Below are positions 54,481 through 64,000 of a DNA stretch of 64,000 nt, piece after piece. Each line of letters opens with the position of its first letter. Position 1 is the first letter of the stretch. The stretch is from Colwellia sp. C1TZA3. GTDB lineage: Bacteria > Pseudomonadota > Gammaproteobacteria > Enterobacterales > Alteromonadaceae. The stretch covers positions 1 through 64,000 of the forward strand of contig NZ_VOLS01000020.1 in NCBI RefSeq assembly GCF_007954265.1, in the 5' to 3' direction. Position numbers and translations under genes: made by a program. A model generated the notes under the pieces. That model was not told the origin of the DNA, ran no database searches, and saw nothing but the letters and a program-made list of their open reading frames with translations.

Positions 54481-57300
54481 TCAGTCACTTTCTTCATCGT
54501 GTTCAGATACCACACGCACACCGCGTTCATCGGAAACAATTCGCATGCCAGTTTCCAAGACAAAAGTATCAGGCTCACTAGTTTCTAGCATAGAAACAAC
54601 GGTTTGACGTGGGCTTTGCTCTGTTTCATGCTCAGCTTCATTAACGCCATTGAAATTGATGATTTGTTTCCAGCAGCGTGTTATCGCATCACCAAAAACC
54701 ATTAACAAGTCATCATTACTAGCGAGTTCTAAGCCTTTATTTATCGCTTCTACTTCATCTGAAATACAATAAATTTTTGACTCATCAATACCTTGAGCTT
54801 TTAATGCTGCCGCTAATAGTTGCGGCACTTCATCAACACCACGACCACGGCGATTATCATCAGCCTTACAAATATAGAGATCAAAATGTCCAGCCGCCGC
54901 TTTAGCAATATTAGCGATATCTTCATCACGGCGATCACCTGGGCCTGCCAATACAGTAATGCGCTTGCCCTTAACTTCTAGCTTGCTGGCTAACTCGCTC
55001 ATACAACGCACACCATCAGCATTGTGAGCATAATCAAGTATTACTCTAAAGTTGTGCTCATCAAACACGTTCATTCGACCCGGGGCTTGATAAAAGGTGG
55101 TTGTAAAAGTTCTTAAGCCTTGTTGAATTGCCTCTAACGGTTTGTCTAAGCAATAAGCTAGCGCAGCAGCAAACATAGCGTTTTGTACATTGTGCAGTGC
55201 TTTACCTTCTAAAGTCGCCGGAATTAAATGTGTCCACAGTAGCGGGATATGGGTACCGTTATCAAAAATGGTGATCATGTCACCGTTAATACCTTTTTCT
55301 AATACCACGGCTCGACCACCAGCACGGATATGCTCGCGTACTAAACTATGCCCTGTGTTCATGGTGACATAACATAAATGTTTAGCTTTGGTGTGATCAG
55401 CCATTTTTAAACACAGCGGATCATCCGCATTAAGCACAACACTGTCGGTGGCAACTTCAACCACAATACGTTTAACTTCAGCCAGTTGCTCAAGTGTATC
55501 TATACCTCTGAGCCCTAAATGATCTGCTTGAACATTAAGGCAAGCAGCAACATCACTTTCTAAGTAACCAAGACCTGAGCGTACAATGCCGCCACGCGCC
55601 GTTTCTAATACCGCAATATCAACAGAGGGATCACGTAACACAATTTGTGATGATACTGGACCTGTCATATCACCTTTAACCGATAACTGGCCATCAACAT
55701 AAACGCCATCGGTCGAGGTCATACCGACAACATGCCCGGCACTTTTTAATATATGCGAGAGCATTCTTGAGGTGGTGGTTTTACCGTTAGTACCGGTAAT
55801 ACCGGCAATAGGAATACGTTTAGGTAATGTCGGCGGGAACAGCATATCAATCACTTTACCAGCAACATCTCTGGGCTTACCTTCACTTGGCGCCACGTGC
55901 ATTCTAAAGCCAGGTGCCGCATTAACTTCGACAATACCGCCACCAATATCTTTATAAGATTTTGTGATATCTGCGGTTAAAAAGTCAACGCCACCCACAT
56001 CTAAACCAACGGCTTGTACTGCACGTTCAGCCATAGTTTTGTTATCAGGATGTACTACATCAGTCATGTCAATTGCCGTACCACCGGTGGATAAATTCGC
56101 GGTTGAACGTAAGTAAAATATTTCACCTTGGGGTAATACTGTTTGCTCAGTAAAGTCTGCCTCGCCTAATAATCGCATCGCTTGAGTATCTAACTCTAAT
56201 TGCGTTAATACTTTTTCATGGCCAACACCTCGGCGTGGATCTTCATTAATTATATCAACCAATTGGCTAATACTGTTAACGCCATCACCAATAACATGGC
56301 CGGGTACACGTTTAGCCACAGCAACTAATTCACCATTAACCACCAACATCCGGTGATCTAAACCGGTTAAGAAAGATTCAACTAAAACTGCTCGACTAGT
56401 ACCGTGTTCACGAGCAAAAGCAAAAGCGGTGATCACTTGTTCATCCGTGGTTAGATCAATAGATACGCCGCGACCATGATTGGCATTTAATGGTTTTAGT
56501 ACTACAGGAAAACCAATGCGCTTTGCCATTTTGACCGCTTGGGTATCTGAATAGGCCATACGCTGTTGAGGCACAGGTAAACCAAGATCGTTTAATAAAT
56601 TATGCGTGTCTTCTTTATCACAGGAAATTTCGACCGCAATGTGCCTAGTTTCACTAGTAATAGTGGCTTGAATACGCTGTTGATATTTACCGTGACCAAA
56701 TTGCACTAAACTATATTCGTTTAATCTTAACCAAGGAATGTCACGTTTTTCTGCCGCATCAACCAGTGATTGGGTACTAGGGCCAAACTCTTTACGTTGT
56801 GCAAAGCGAATAAAATCAGCCATTTCTTGCTGAAAATCAAAATCGTCTTCAATCAAGGTTTGCAATTTGGCTTGAATATTTTCAGGCATTAATGAGATTA
56901 ATAATTTTCGGGCTAACAAGGCGGCTTCAAGACCTACATCTCTTTGCTTATACTGGAATACCATATTGTATTCACCCGTTTTGCCCGTACCTCTGGTTTT
57001 ACCAAAGGTCACCTCAGTACCTGCTATGCATTGTAATTCGAGCGTAACATGCTCCCAAATATGGGCAATCCAAGTGCCTTCGTCTTCTTTTAAACGTCTA
57101 AGAAAACCGCCGGGCTCACCATAGGAGCAACCGTGCTGATCTAAACTGGGCAGATTAGTGATTAAGCCATCGATAAATTCATTACCTAGCTTAACTGACG
57201 GATATTGTTCCAAAATCCCTATATCAACTATATGGCGAATCACTGGAAAATGAGCATAAACATTAGGGCCAACATAAACGTTGGAAGATAGCATTTTCAT
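54481..57300 (-). CDS. cphA: Cyanophycin synthetase CphA
   Basis: CphA makes multi-L-arginyl-poly-L-aspartate from Asp, Arg and ATP. The N-terminal domain (to ~residue 215) is followed by an ATP-grasp domain (~220-475: GFPVVLKPLNANHGRGVSID, AVLVESFLTGLDHRMLVVNG, VEVNAAPGFRMHVAPSEG), which in the family adds Asp to the backbone. Next is a Mur-ligase domain (P-loop GITGTNGKTTTSRM ~500, AVLETARGGIVRSGLG, VILDYAHNADG), which adds Arg. Length 939 and domain order are those of bacterial CphA. ATG 57300 follows AAGGAAATCACG. An acidic ~55-residue tail ends the protein. Confidence 0.95.
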   Translation of the reverse strand: MKMLSSNVYVGPNVYAHFPVIRHIVDIGILEQYPSVKLGNEFIDGLITNLPSLDQHGCSYGEPGGFLRRLKEDEGTWIAHIWEHVTLELQCIAGTEVTFGKTRGTGKTGEYNMVFQYKQRDVGLEAALLARKLLISLMPENIQAKLQTLIEDDFDFQQEMADFIRFAQRKEFGPSTQSLVDAAEKRDIPWLRLNEYSLVQFGHGKYQQRIQATITSETRHIAVEISCDKEDTHNLLNDLGLPVPQQRMAYSDTQAVKMAKRIGFPVVLKPLNANHGRGVSIDLTTDEQVITAFAFAREHGTSRAVLVESFLTGLDHRMLVVNGELVAVAKRVPGHVIGDGVNSISQLVDIINEDPRRGVGHEKVLTQLELDTQAMRLLGEADFTEQTVLPQGEIFYLRSTANLSTGGTAIDMTDVVHPDNKTMAERAVQAVGLDVGGVDFLTADITKSYKDIGGGIVEVNAAPGFRMHVAPSEGKPRDVAGKVIDMLFPPTLPKRIPIAGITGTNGKTTTSRMLSHILKSAGHVVGMTSTDGVYVDGQLSVKGDMTGPVSSQIVLRDPSVDIAVLETARGGIVRSGLGYLESDVAACLNVQADHLGLRGIDTLEQLAEVKRIVVEVATDSVVLNADDPLCLKMADHTKAKHLCYVTMNTGHSLVREHIRAGGRAVVLEKGINGDMITIFDNGTHIPLLWTHLIPATLEGKALHNVQNAMFAAALAYCLDKPLEAIQQGLRTFTTTFYQAPGRMNVFDEHNFRVILDYAHNADGVRCMSELASKLEVKGKRITVLAGPGDRRDEDIANIAKAAAGHFDLYICKADDNRRGRGVDEVPQLLAAALKAQGIDESKIYCISDEVEAINKGLELASNDDLLMVFGDAITRCWKQIINFNGVNEAEHETEQSPRQTVVSMLETSEPDTFVLETGMRIVSDERGVRVVSEHDEESD

Positions 57301-57488
57301 CGTGATTTCCTTTTATTACTCTGAGGAGCATTTTTTATTATTTATTATTTATTATTTATATCAGACTACGCTAGATGCGCTCTAGAAAAGATAACACGCT
57401 TTGAATAACGAAAATACTACTTGCGAAAAAATATTATTTTACTAACAATGGGGATATTAAGGAAGACTTTAAGTAATTGTAATAAAAC

Positions 57489-57523
57489 AAAAAAGCCCAC
57501 CTAAGATTAGGTGGGCTTTTAAA
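57489..57523. terminator. Strong bidirectional terminator between cphB and cphA
   Basis: AAAAGCCCACCTAA and TTAGGTGGGCTTTT form a near-perfect 14-bp palindrome with a tiny loop. It lies 11 bp past the cphB stop, so iadA-cphB appears to be one transcript and cphA-paralogue another. Confidence 0.9.
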
Positions 57524-57533
57524 AGAAATTAGC

Positions 57534-58358
57534 TTAAATTGCCGGTGTCGCTATTCTTTCGTTAATGCAGTAAGTCGCACCTGGGCCAAGCACATGCAAC
57601 TTGAGGCCGATTAAGGTAATAGCTTCACCTCTATTAGCGTCAGCCATTGAGCTATGCGATAAGTCTGACGGGTCAACTACCGTAATGCTACCATGACCTA
57701 CGACCTCTAAAAGCCCAGAAGGATCAATAAAGGCGGCAGTATTTTCACAAATACCTAGGCCTGAAGCAAAAGGGTTATAAGAAATGGCCGATAACAAACG
57801 TCCCAAACGATTTCTTTGGCTAAAATGCTGGTCAATAATCACTTTATTAATTAAGCCCATACCCGGTGCAAAAGTCACCCCTTCTTCATTAGGTAAAGCG
57901 CCTGTGCGCCCGCCAGCGATCATATGCTCTGGCATAATAGCCGCGCCAGCAGAAGTGCCTGCAATATGAACACCCTCCGCATTGCGTTTACGAATACTTT
58001 GCGCTACCGGCGTGCCGCCTAGAATAGTTGACAAGCGTAATTGATTACCGCCAGTGATAAAAATTCCGGTGGCATTATCCAATTCAGCGAGGTATTCATC
58101 ACTATTCGCCTGTTCACGATCATTAATCGATAACGAAACGGCCTTTTTCACCCCTAATTCATGAAAAACCTCTTCGTAATTAGACCCAGTATCTTCGAGT
58201 TGTGAAGCGGTCGGAATAATAACAATATAAGCATTCTCTCCACCACAAAGCTCAACAAAACGTTTCAAGATTATAGGATCTTTTACGCGCTCTTCTGCCC
58301 CCCCGATAGGAATTACAAATCCCCGTTGTTGACCATCAGTTGTTTTAGCTGGACACAT
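57534..58358 (-). CDS. cphB: Cyanophycinase CphB
   Basis: This serine-type exopeptidase of the S51 family cleaves cyanophycin to beta-Asp-Arg dipeptides. Visible motifs are VIPIGGAEERV near the start, ITGGNQLRL, the nucleophile elbow GTSAGAAIM (Ser ~145), and DQHFSQRNRLGRLLS. The 274 residues match bacterial cytoplasmic cyanophycinases (no signal peptide), so it degrades an internal store. It follows the isoaspartyl dipeptidase gene by 8 bp. Confidence 0.95.
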   Translation of the reverse strand: MCPAKTTDGQQRGFVIPIGGAEERVKDPIILKRFVELCGGENAYIVIIPTASQLEDTGSNYEEVFHELGVKKAVSLSINDREQANSDEYLAELDNATGIFITGGNQLRLSTILGGTPVAQSIRKRNAEGVHIAGTSAGAAIMPEHMIAGGRTGALPNEEGVTFAPGMGLINKVIIDQHFSQRNRLGRLLSAISYNPFASGLGICENTAAFIDPSGLLEVVGHGSITVVDPSDLSHSSMADANRGEAITLIGLKLHVLGPGATYCINERIATPAI

Positions 58359-58366
58359 ATCTACCT

Positions 58367-59554
58367 CTATTCAAATGTACCTTTAATAATTGTCTGATTA
58401 TTTTGCTTGTGCCATACACCTTGCGCCATTACATCAGTAATTTCATATTTTTCATTCATCACCAATAGATCAGCATCAAAACCAACGGCAATTTGCCCTT
58501 TGCTTTTAAAGCGTAAAATAGTAGCGACATTGCTCGTTAGCATCGGGAGAACGGTTTCCAGTGGCAAACCTTTATCTAAAGTTTCCACTAACGTTTCTCC
58601 TAACGTACTCGCACGACCAAAATCCATATGCTGTAATTCACCTTGGGTGTCAAAACAAGGCAAGCATCCTCCACCATCTGAGCTTAGGGTTATTTGTGCT
58701 AAGGGTAATTGTCTTTCAACCGCCATTTCAATGGCGTCACAAGCTTCCCAACCAGGCTGCGCTGTACCAGCAGGAAATGCCGTCAGATCAATATGACAAC
58801 CTTGAGTTAGTAATTTACAACTGTCTTCAAACAAGGCTTTGTTGCGATTAACATGGGTGGGGTTAAATACCCGTGCCGGCAACTCGGTGTCTCTAAGCGC
58901 TTGTTCAATTAAGGCTAGACGTTTTTCACCATCACCTAAATGAAAATGAATAATACCCGCTTTACCGGTGATCAAGCCCGCCACATGGGTTTCACTAGCA
59001 AGGCGGATCACTTCTTCAAAGGTTGGTTGGCTAGAGCGATGGTCGCTAATCGCAAACTCACCAATACCAATGACCGGCTCAAGAAAAACAATATCTGACT
59101 TAGCGCTGCCCGTTATGGTGGTTAAAGGATAATGGTATCCTCCGGTCCAACAGTAAGCAGACATGCCTTCTTCACGCAGCCCATATACTCGACTTAATAA
59201 GTTTTCAGTGCTACGCGTAGTATCATCAGTGCCAAGTAAGCCCACCACAGTAGTAACACCCGCATGGGTAAATTCAGTCAGGCCAACAGGTGGCACTTGC
59301 GTAGCAAAACCTGCTTCGCCACCACCTCCGGTAATATGGGCATGGCTATCAATAAAACCTGGCGTTAACGTCGCACCGTCAAAGTTAATCACCTTGACGT
59401 GCCATTGCTTAGGAATATCGATTTGCCCTTTTCCAGGCTCATAGATAGCGGCAATTTTATTACCTGCAATCAGAACATTTTTAATGCCTAGGGGGGATGG
59501 TGCGTAAATATTAACATTACACAATAATGTGAGCATGGTTTGATTATTTTTCAT
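58367..59554 (-). CDS. iadA: Isoaspartyl dipeptidase (beta-aspartyl peptidase) IadA
   Basis: This amidohydrolase splits beta-Asp-X dipeptides, here the likely final step turning beta-Asp-Arg into free Asp and Arg. Motifs: TPGFIDSHAHITGGGGEAGF (metal-binding HxH near residue 70), GKAGIIHFHLGDGEKRL, NPTHVNRNKALFED, and TLSSDGGGCLPCFD with the catalytic Asp. The C-terminal MTAL-like segment is LPMLTSNVATILRF. Length 395 matches E. coli IadA (390). A second ATG six codons in is an alternative start. It is first gene of the cluster. Confidence 0.93.
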   Translation of the reverse strand: MKNNQTMLTLLCNVNIYAPSPLGIKNVLIAGNKIAAIYEPGKGQIDIPKQWHVKVINFDGATLTPGFIDSHAHITGGGGEAGFATQVPPVGLTEFTHAGVTTVVGLLGTDDTTRSTENLLSRVYGLREEGMSAYCWTGGYHYPLTTITGSAKSDIVFLEPVIGIGEFAISDHRSSQPTFEEVIRLASETHVAGLITGKAGIIHFHLGDGEKRLALIEQALRDTELPARVFNPTHVNRNKALFEDSCKLLTQGCHIDLTAFPAGTAQPGWEACDAIEMAVERQLPLAQITLSSDGGGCLPCFDTQGELQHMDFGRASTLGETLVETLDKGLPLETVLPMLTSNVATILRFKSKGQIAVGFDADLLVMNEKYEITDVMAQGVWHKQNNQTIIKGTFE

Positions 59555-60294
59555 GGTATATAAAGTTGTGTTGTATTTGGCCTAACTTATTAATTATTTT
59601 AGATAATAAAATATAATAGCAAGCAATCTACACTAACAGTAATAAATAGTATGCGAAGATTATACCACAGTTGACATTTTACCACCAAGTAGCACCAGAC
59701 AAATAGCCTGATAAATTATAACAACATTCATAGTTATTCCATTAGCTTATATCCGCCCTATTTCTAACTGTAGGGTTATGCAAGTCACAAAAGGGCTAGC
59801 GACATGGCATAAATTAAAAACAGCGCCAAAGAGGTAAAGGTAAAGATAAAGATAAAGCGAAGCAAGGTGTCAGAGCCAAAAATGTATCGCGCCTTGCTCT
59901 GATTTCCTAGCCTTAGCGCTAAAATTTATTTTGAAATAGAATGACTATACAGCGATTACGAGAATAAATGAGCCAACTTAACGCTACATTTGATGTTACA
60001 TTAAAAAATTTAGCAAAAAGCAAGTGTACTAAGCAATATTGATGGAATTAATCAGGTAAATTTCAGTAAAAACAGTGACTTTATAACTCGCCACGTCACA
60101 CTTTTTGATTATAAGCCTTTTACCTGAAATATATTATATGGTCAGAGGCTATTTTAGCGCTATTTTAAATGGCTTAAAACCAAAATTTAACTAGCACATA
60201 CGGTTAAGTTTTAATTAGAATGCACGAATTAAAATTATTGTAACTATCGCTAACTAGTACCACCCTACTACTTAGTTATTTTGAGGAAAAATCT
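59555..60294. other. Divergent intergenic region between iadA and putA
   Basis: The 740-bp AT-rich region must hold promoters for both operons. A purine-rich run with reiterated (GG/GA)TAAA at 59832-59857 is the only oddity. No gene or repeat copy was seen. Confidence 0.5.
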
Positions 60295-63200
60295 ATGCTT
60301 TTTAATGATTCATTTATCACCGATTGCCCAATTCGTCAGAAAATTCGTGAATTTTATCGTATTGATGAAAATACAGCGGTAGATCATATTTTGCCACTAG
60401 CAGAAGTTAATGTTAGTGCTCGAAGTCGTGCTTGGGAAAGAGCGCGTAAAATGGTGTTAAAAATTCGCCAAGACCAAGCGGGTACTGGCGCGATAGATGC
60501 TTTGTTAAAGGAATACTCTCTATCAAGCGAAGAAGGTGTGGTATTAATGTGTTTGGCTGAAGCCCTATTACGTGTACCAGATAAGCATACTCAAGATGCC
60601 TTAATTCGTGACAAAATTTCTCAAGGACAATGGAGTAGTCATCTTGGCAGCAGTGAATCACTGTTTGTTAATGCCTCTTCGTGGGGCCTGTTAATTACCG
60701 GTACTATGGTTAATTATGCGGATAAACGCAAAAAAGATAGCTTTGGTTTATTGAAAAAAGTCATCGGGCGTTTAGGTGAACCGGTTATTCGTAAATCAAT
60801 GAACTACGCCATGAAGATTATGGGTAAGCAGTTTGTCATGGGCGAAACTATTAAAGCAGCCACTGAGCGTGCGGCGACCAAAGAACAGCAAGGTTATGTT
60901 TACTCCTACGATATGCTCGGTGAAGGCGCTCGCACCATGGACGACGCTAACCGCTATTTTAAAGCTTATCAAGACGCGATAGAAACCATTGGTAAAGTTG
61001 CTCGTGCGACCGGTAAAAACGATCCCCGCAGAGTGCCAGGTATTTCAGTCAAGCTTTCGGCTATTCATCCCCGTTATGAGTTTACTCACAAAGCGCGTGT
61101 AATGGCTGAAATTGTACCAAAACTTAAAACACTTTGCCTACAAGCAAAAAGCTATAACATTGGCTTGACCGTCGATGCAGAAGAGTCTGAGCGCTTAGAT
61201 ATATCACTTGATGTTATTGAAGCGGTATTTAGTGACAGTGAATTAGACGGTTGGGACGGTTTTGGTATGGCATTACAAGCCTATCAAAAACGCGCTATTT
61301 TTGTCGTTGAATGGTTACGAGAATTAACTGTACGTGTTGACCGAAAAATGATGGTGCGCTTAGTCAAAGGTGCTTATTGGGATACAGAAATAAAAAACAC
61401 TCAAAAAGACGGCTTGGGACATTTTCCTGTTTTCACGCGTAAGTCTTCTACCGATGTTTCTTACCATGCCTGTGCCAATAAATTATTAGAATATAGAGAT
61501 TCTATTTACCCACAGTTTGCCACGCATAACGCTTACACTGCAGCAACAATTGTTGAACTTGCTGGCGATGATAAAGAAGGTTTTGAATTTCAGTGTTTAC
61601 ATGGCATGGGCGATTCTTTGTACGACCAAATTGTCTCACTTGAAAACATTCAATGTCGCATCTACGCACCAGTTGGCCATCATGAAGAATTGTTAGCTTA
61701 CTTGGTCCGTCGCTTATTGGAAAATGGCGCTAACTCTTCTTTTGTTAACGCTATCGTTGATGAATCGCAACCGGTTGAGTCCTTACTTGAAGACCCAGTT
61801 GAAAGAACTCAGCGCTTAAAAGATAAGTACAACAACCAAATACTTAAACCTATTGCCTTATATCATGATGCAAAAGGCCTTGGCCGTGATAATTCTAAAG
61901 GCTTAGATTTAACCGACATTAATATCATCACGCCGTTAAAAGCTTCATTAGATCACTGGGTAGTTGATCATGCCCTTAACAAAGATGAGCTCCCAGAAGG
62001 CGCTATTGCGGTTAAGAACCCAGCGAACCATAGTGAAATTATTGGCTTTCATCATCTGCACGACAAAGCCGCCATGCTAGAGATGATTGATACTGCACAA
62101 ACGGCATTTACTTCATGGTCACAAACACCAGTAACCGAGCGTGCTGATTTATTATGTCGTGTGGCTGATATTCTTGAACGCCATACCGATGAGCTAATCG
62201 CCTTATGTATTAAAGAAGCCGGTAAAATAGCCCAAGACGGTATTGATGAAGTGCGTGAAGCGGTTGATTTTTGTCGTTATTATGCACAACAAGCTATTGA
62301 AGTTGCTGCCGATGAACGCTTAGAAGCGCGTGGGGTTGTCTTATGTATCAGCCCTTGGAACTTCCCGTTAGCGATATTTTTAGGTCAAGTAGCGGCTGCT
62401 ATTGCCACCGGTAATACGGTCTTAGCTAAACCTGCTGAGCAAACTAGTTTAATCGCCTTACGTACCATTGAATTAATGAAGTCGGTCGGCTTACCTGAAG
62501 GTGTTGTTCAAGCGGTTATTGCTAGAGGCAGTCAAGTAGGCAGCGTTATTGTACCTGATGCTCGTATTCAAACAGTTATGTTTACTGGCTCTACTGAAAC
62601 CGGCACTATTATTTCACAAACCTTGGCTGACCGAGGTAGCGATCAAGTGCCATTTATCGCAGAAACCGGTGGCCAAAACTGTATGATAGTCGACTCTACT
62701 GCTTTACCTGAACAAGTGGTTGATGATGTTATTTCTTCAGGGTTTCAATCTGCAGGTCAACGCTGCTCAGCGCTGCGAGTATTATTTTTGCAAGAAGATA
62801 TTGCTGATGGTGTCATTACTATGCTCAAAGGTGCCTTGGCAGAATTACATGTGGGCAACCCAGAAAAGTTAAGCACTGATATTGGTCCAGTGATTGATCA
62901 AAAAGCATTAGATGCCCTCAATGCTCACAGCGACTATATGAAAACTAATGGCAAACTGCTGTACCAATGCCCTATTGCCAGTGAGATAACTGATGAAGTA
63001 GCGCAGGACGAGCATTTCTTTTTTGCGCCACGACTTTATGAAATTAAAGACATTAACGTGCTAACTAAGGAAGTATTTGGTCCTTGTGTGCATGTGGTGC
63101 GTTTTAAAGGCAATGATATAGAAGCGGTTGTGGATAAAATTAATGGCACAGGTTTTGGTTTAACTATGGGTATTCATACTCGTATTGAACACCGCGCCTT

Positions 63201-64000
63201 TGATTTAGCTAAGTTGTCACGTGCCGGCAATGTCTATATCAATCGTAATATGATTGGCGCTATTGTCGGTGTACAGCCGTTTGGTGGTCGTGGCCTTTCA
63301 GGTACCGGACCTAAAGCAGGTGGGCCAAATTACTTAACCCGTTTAGTAATAGAAAAAGCCACTCCAGATGCTGAGCAATTTAACTTACTACCCTGGCAGG
63401 TAGAAGCGTTAGACGGCGGTGAACAGTCAGAAAAAGAAGCTATATTGTTTATGGACAAGGCTAATGCAGCAGAAAAAGGTTGGCGCTTAACTGAGTTAAA
63501 CACCCGCATTTCTTGTCTTCGTCAATTGTTAGCAAAAATTTCTCATGTCGAAATTGTTGAAGATTTAGCTGACGATTTAAACCGCACATTAAAATCAGCG
63601 CGTTCACAATTAATTAGTATTGAAAAGCGTTTGAAAAAGCCAACATTTTTACCTGGGCCAACAGGTGAATCTAATGTGCTTTATTTGGAAAATCGCGGCA
63701 ATATTATCTGTTTTGCGGATAAAAATGTTAGCTTTCATTTTTGGTTACTTTCTATTGTAACGGCTTTAGCAACCGGTAATACCGTTATCACTGTGGTATC
63801 TGATTTGTATTATGATGAAGCGATAGCCTTTAGAGATAAGTTTATTGCTACTGGCCAAGATGAAGATGTTTTCCAAGTGGCTAGGTTATCTCACTTAACC
63901 ACTATGTTAGCGCATCCAGCGTTATCAGGTATTGTTGTCGACAGTCATTGTGACCGTAAACACTTTATCAGTGAAAAATTAGCTGAACGTCAAGGGGCAA
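60295..64000 (+). CDS. putA: Bifunctional proline dehydrogenase / P5C dehydrogenase PutA (3' end outside window)
   Basis: PutA oxidises proline to glutamate using FAD then NAD. The reading frame is open for 1235 codons to the window edge. ATG 60295 follows GAGG closely. The proline dehydrogenase domain (~150-480) shows VPGISVKLSAIHPRYE, LTVDAEESERL, RLVKGAYWD and FATHNAYTAA. The aldehyde dehydrogenase domain (~560-1010) shows SPWNFPLAIF, the Glu of IAETGGQN (~790) and nucleophile Cys in SAGQRCSALR (~823). It lacks the ~50-residue ribbon-helix-helix DNA-binding N-terminus of E. coli PutA, so it is probably not an autorepressor. The C-terminal domain continues past 64000. Confidence 0.95.
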   Translation, partial: MLFNDSFITDCPIRQKIREFYRIDENTAVDHILPLAEVNVSARSRAWERARKMVLKIRQDQAGTGAIDALLKEYSLSSEEGVVLMCLAEALLRVPDKHTQDALIRDKISQGQWSSHLGSSESLFVNASSWGLLITGTMVNYADKRKKDSFGLLKKVIGRLGEPVIRKSMNYAMKIMGKQFVMGETIKAATERAATKEQQGYVYSYDMLGEGARTMDDANRYFKAYQDAIETIGKVARATGKNDPRRVPGISVKLSAIHPRYEFTHKARVMAEIVPKLKTLCLQAKSYNIGLTVDAEESERLDISLDVIEAVFSDSELDGWDGFGMALQAYQKRAIFVVEWLRELTVRVDRKMMVRLVKGAYWDTEIKNTQKDGLGHFPVFTRKSSTDVSYHACANKLLEYRDSIYPQFATHNAYTAATIVELAGDDKEGFEFQCLHGMGDSLYDQIVSLENIQCRIYAPVGHHEELLAYLVRRLLENGANSSFVNAIVDESQPVESLLEDPVERTQRLKDKYNNQILKPIALYHDAKGLGRDNSKGLDLTDINIITPLKASLDHWVVDHALNKDELPEGAIAVKNPANHSEIIGFHHLHDKAAMLEMIDTAQTAFTSWSQTPVTERADLLCRVADILERHTDELIALCIKEAGKIAQDGIDEVREAVDFCRYYAQQAIEVAADERLEARGVVLCISPWNFPLAIFLGQVAAAIATGNTVLAKPAEQTSLIALRTIELMKSVGLPEGVVQAVIARGSQVGSVIVPDARIQTVMFTGSTETGTIISQTLADRGSDQVPFIAETGGQNCMIVDSTALPEQVVDDVISSGFQSAGQRCSALRVLFLQEDIADGVITMLKGALAELHVGNPEKLSTDIGPVIDQKALDALNAHSDYMKTNGKLLYQCPIASEITDEVAQDEHFFFAPRLYEIKDINVLTKEVFGPCVHVVRFKGNDIEAVVDKINGTGFGLTMGIHTRIEHRAFDLAKLSRAGNVYINRNMIGAIVGVQPFGGRGLSGTGPKAGGPNYLTRLVIEKATPDAEQFNLLPWQVEALDGGEQSEKEAILFMDKANAAEKGWRLTELNTRISCLRQLLAKISHVEIVEDLADDLNRTLKSARSQLISIEKRLKKPTFLPGPTGESNVLYLENRGNIICFADKNVSFHFWLLSIVTALATGNTVITVVSDLYYDEAIAFRDKFIATGQDEDVFQVARLSHLTTMLAHPALSGIVVDSHCDRKHFISEKLAERQGA

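Overview
The window looks like the chromosome of a low-GC marine gammaproteobacterium, most likely Colwellia, Thalassotalea or a close relative (Alteromonadales). The grounds are an AT-rich sequence, gammaproteobacterial gene order (obgE-rpmA-rplU beside divergent ispB), proteins close to the E. coli MoaA, MoaB, IspB, ArgR and PutA families, many two-component and c-di-GMP proteins, and abundant short palindromic and MITE-like repeats. The genus is an inference from overall character; no rRNA gene is present.

Layout. 1-8.3 kb is molybdenum: moeA (-) faces a seven-gene + strand run moaA-mobA-moaB-modA-modB-modC-moeB, most junctions overlapping by 4-8 bp, behind a candidate Moco riboswitch. 8.4-12.8 kb is housekeeping: obgE, rpmA, rplU (-), then ispB and galM (+). 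12.9-19.2 kb holds a tandem palindromic repeat, argR, a translationally coupled pair (fused 2-oxoacid dehydrogenase E1 plus an acyltransferase-fold protein) with a divergent LysR regulator, and a striking array of about five units with a 183-bp period. 19.3-31 kb holds a sugar-kinase-like phosphotransferase, then a B12 region: a BtuB-type TonB receptor on the minus strand, a clear cobalamin riboswitch about 1 kb upstream of it, a BtuF-like cobalamin-binding protein on the plus strand, and next to that a giant hybrid sensor kinase with a THI5/SsuA-type ligand-binding N-terminus.

31-46 kb is a signalling region: an AraC regulator, then a tight four-gene operon (TonB receptor, YfiR-like protein, hybrid histidine kinase, HD-GYP response regulator), a nonsense-mutated scrap of a second AraC gene, and two GGDEF diguanylate cyclases separated by an RluA-type pseudouridine synthase and MITE copies. 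46-52.3 kb is a photoreactivation island: a TIGR03643 protein, an FeS-type photolyase, a DUF2256 zinc-ribbon protein, a second photolyase/cryptochrome and a DASH cryptochrome, all on the minus strand. 52.6-59.6 kb is a complete-looking cyanophycin metabolism cluster on the minus strand: isoaspartyl dipeptidase, cyanophycinase, cyanophycin synthetase and a stand-alone Mur-ligase-like synthetase paralogue. putA (proline to glutamate) begins at 60.3 kb and runs off the window end.

Repeats. At least two related families of about 160-bp elements with ATACC...GGTAT ends occur around 1-219, 30.75, 32.8 and 40.9-41.4 kb. A palindrome-bounded family (core CGGACTNNAGTCCG) forms tandem arrays at 12.9-13.3 and 46.8-47.3 kb. 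Short tandem repeats occur at several gene ends. No tRNA, rRNA, CRISPR array, phage or transposase gene was seen.
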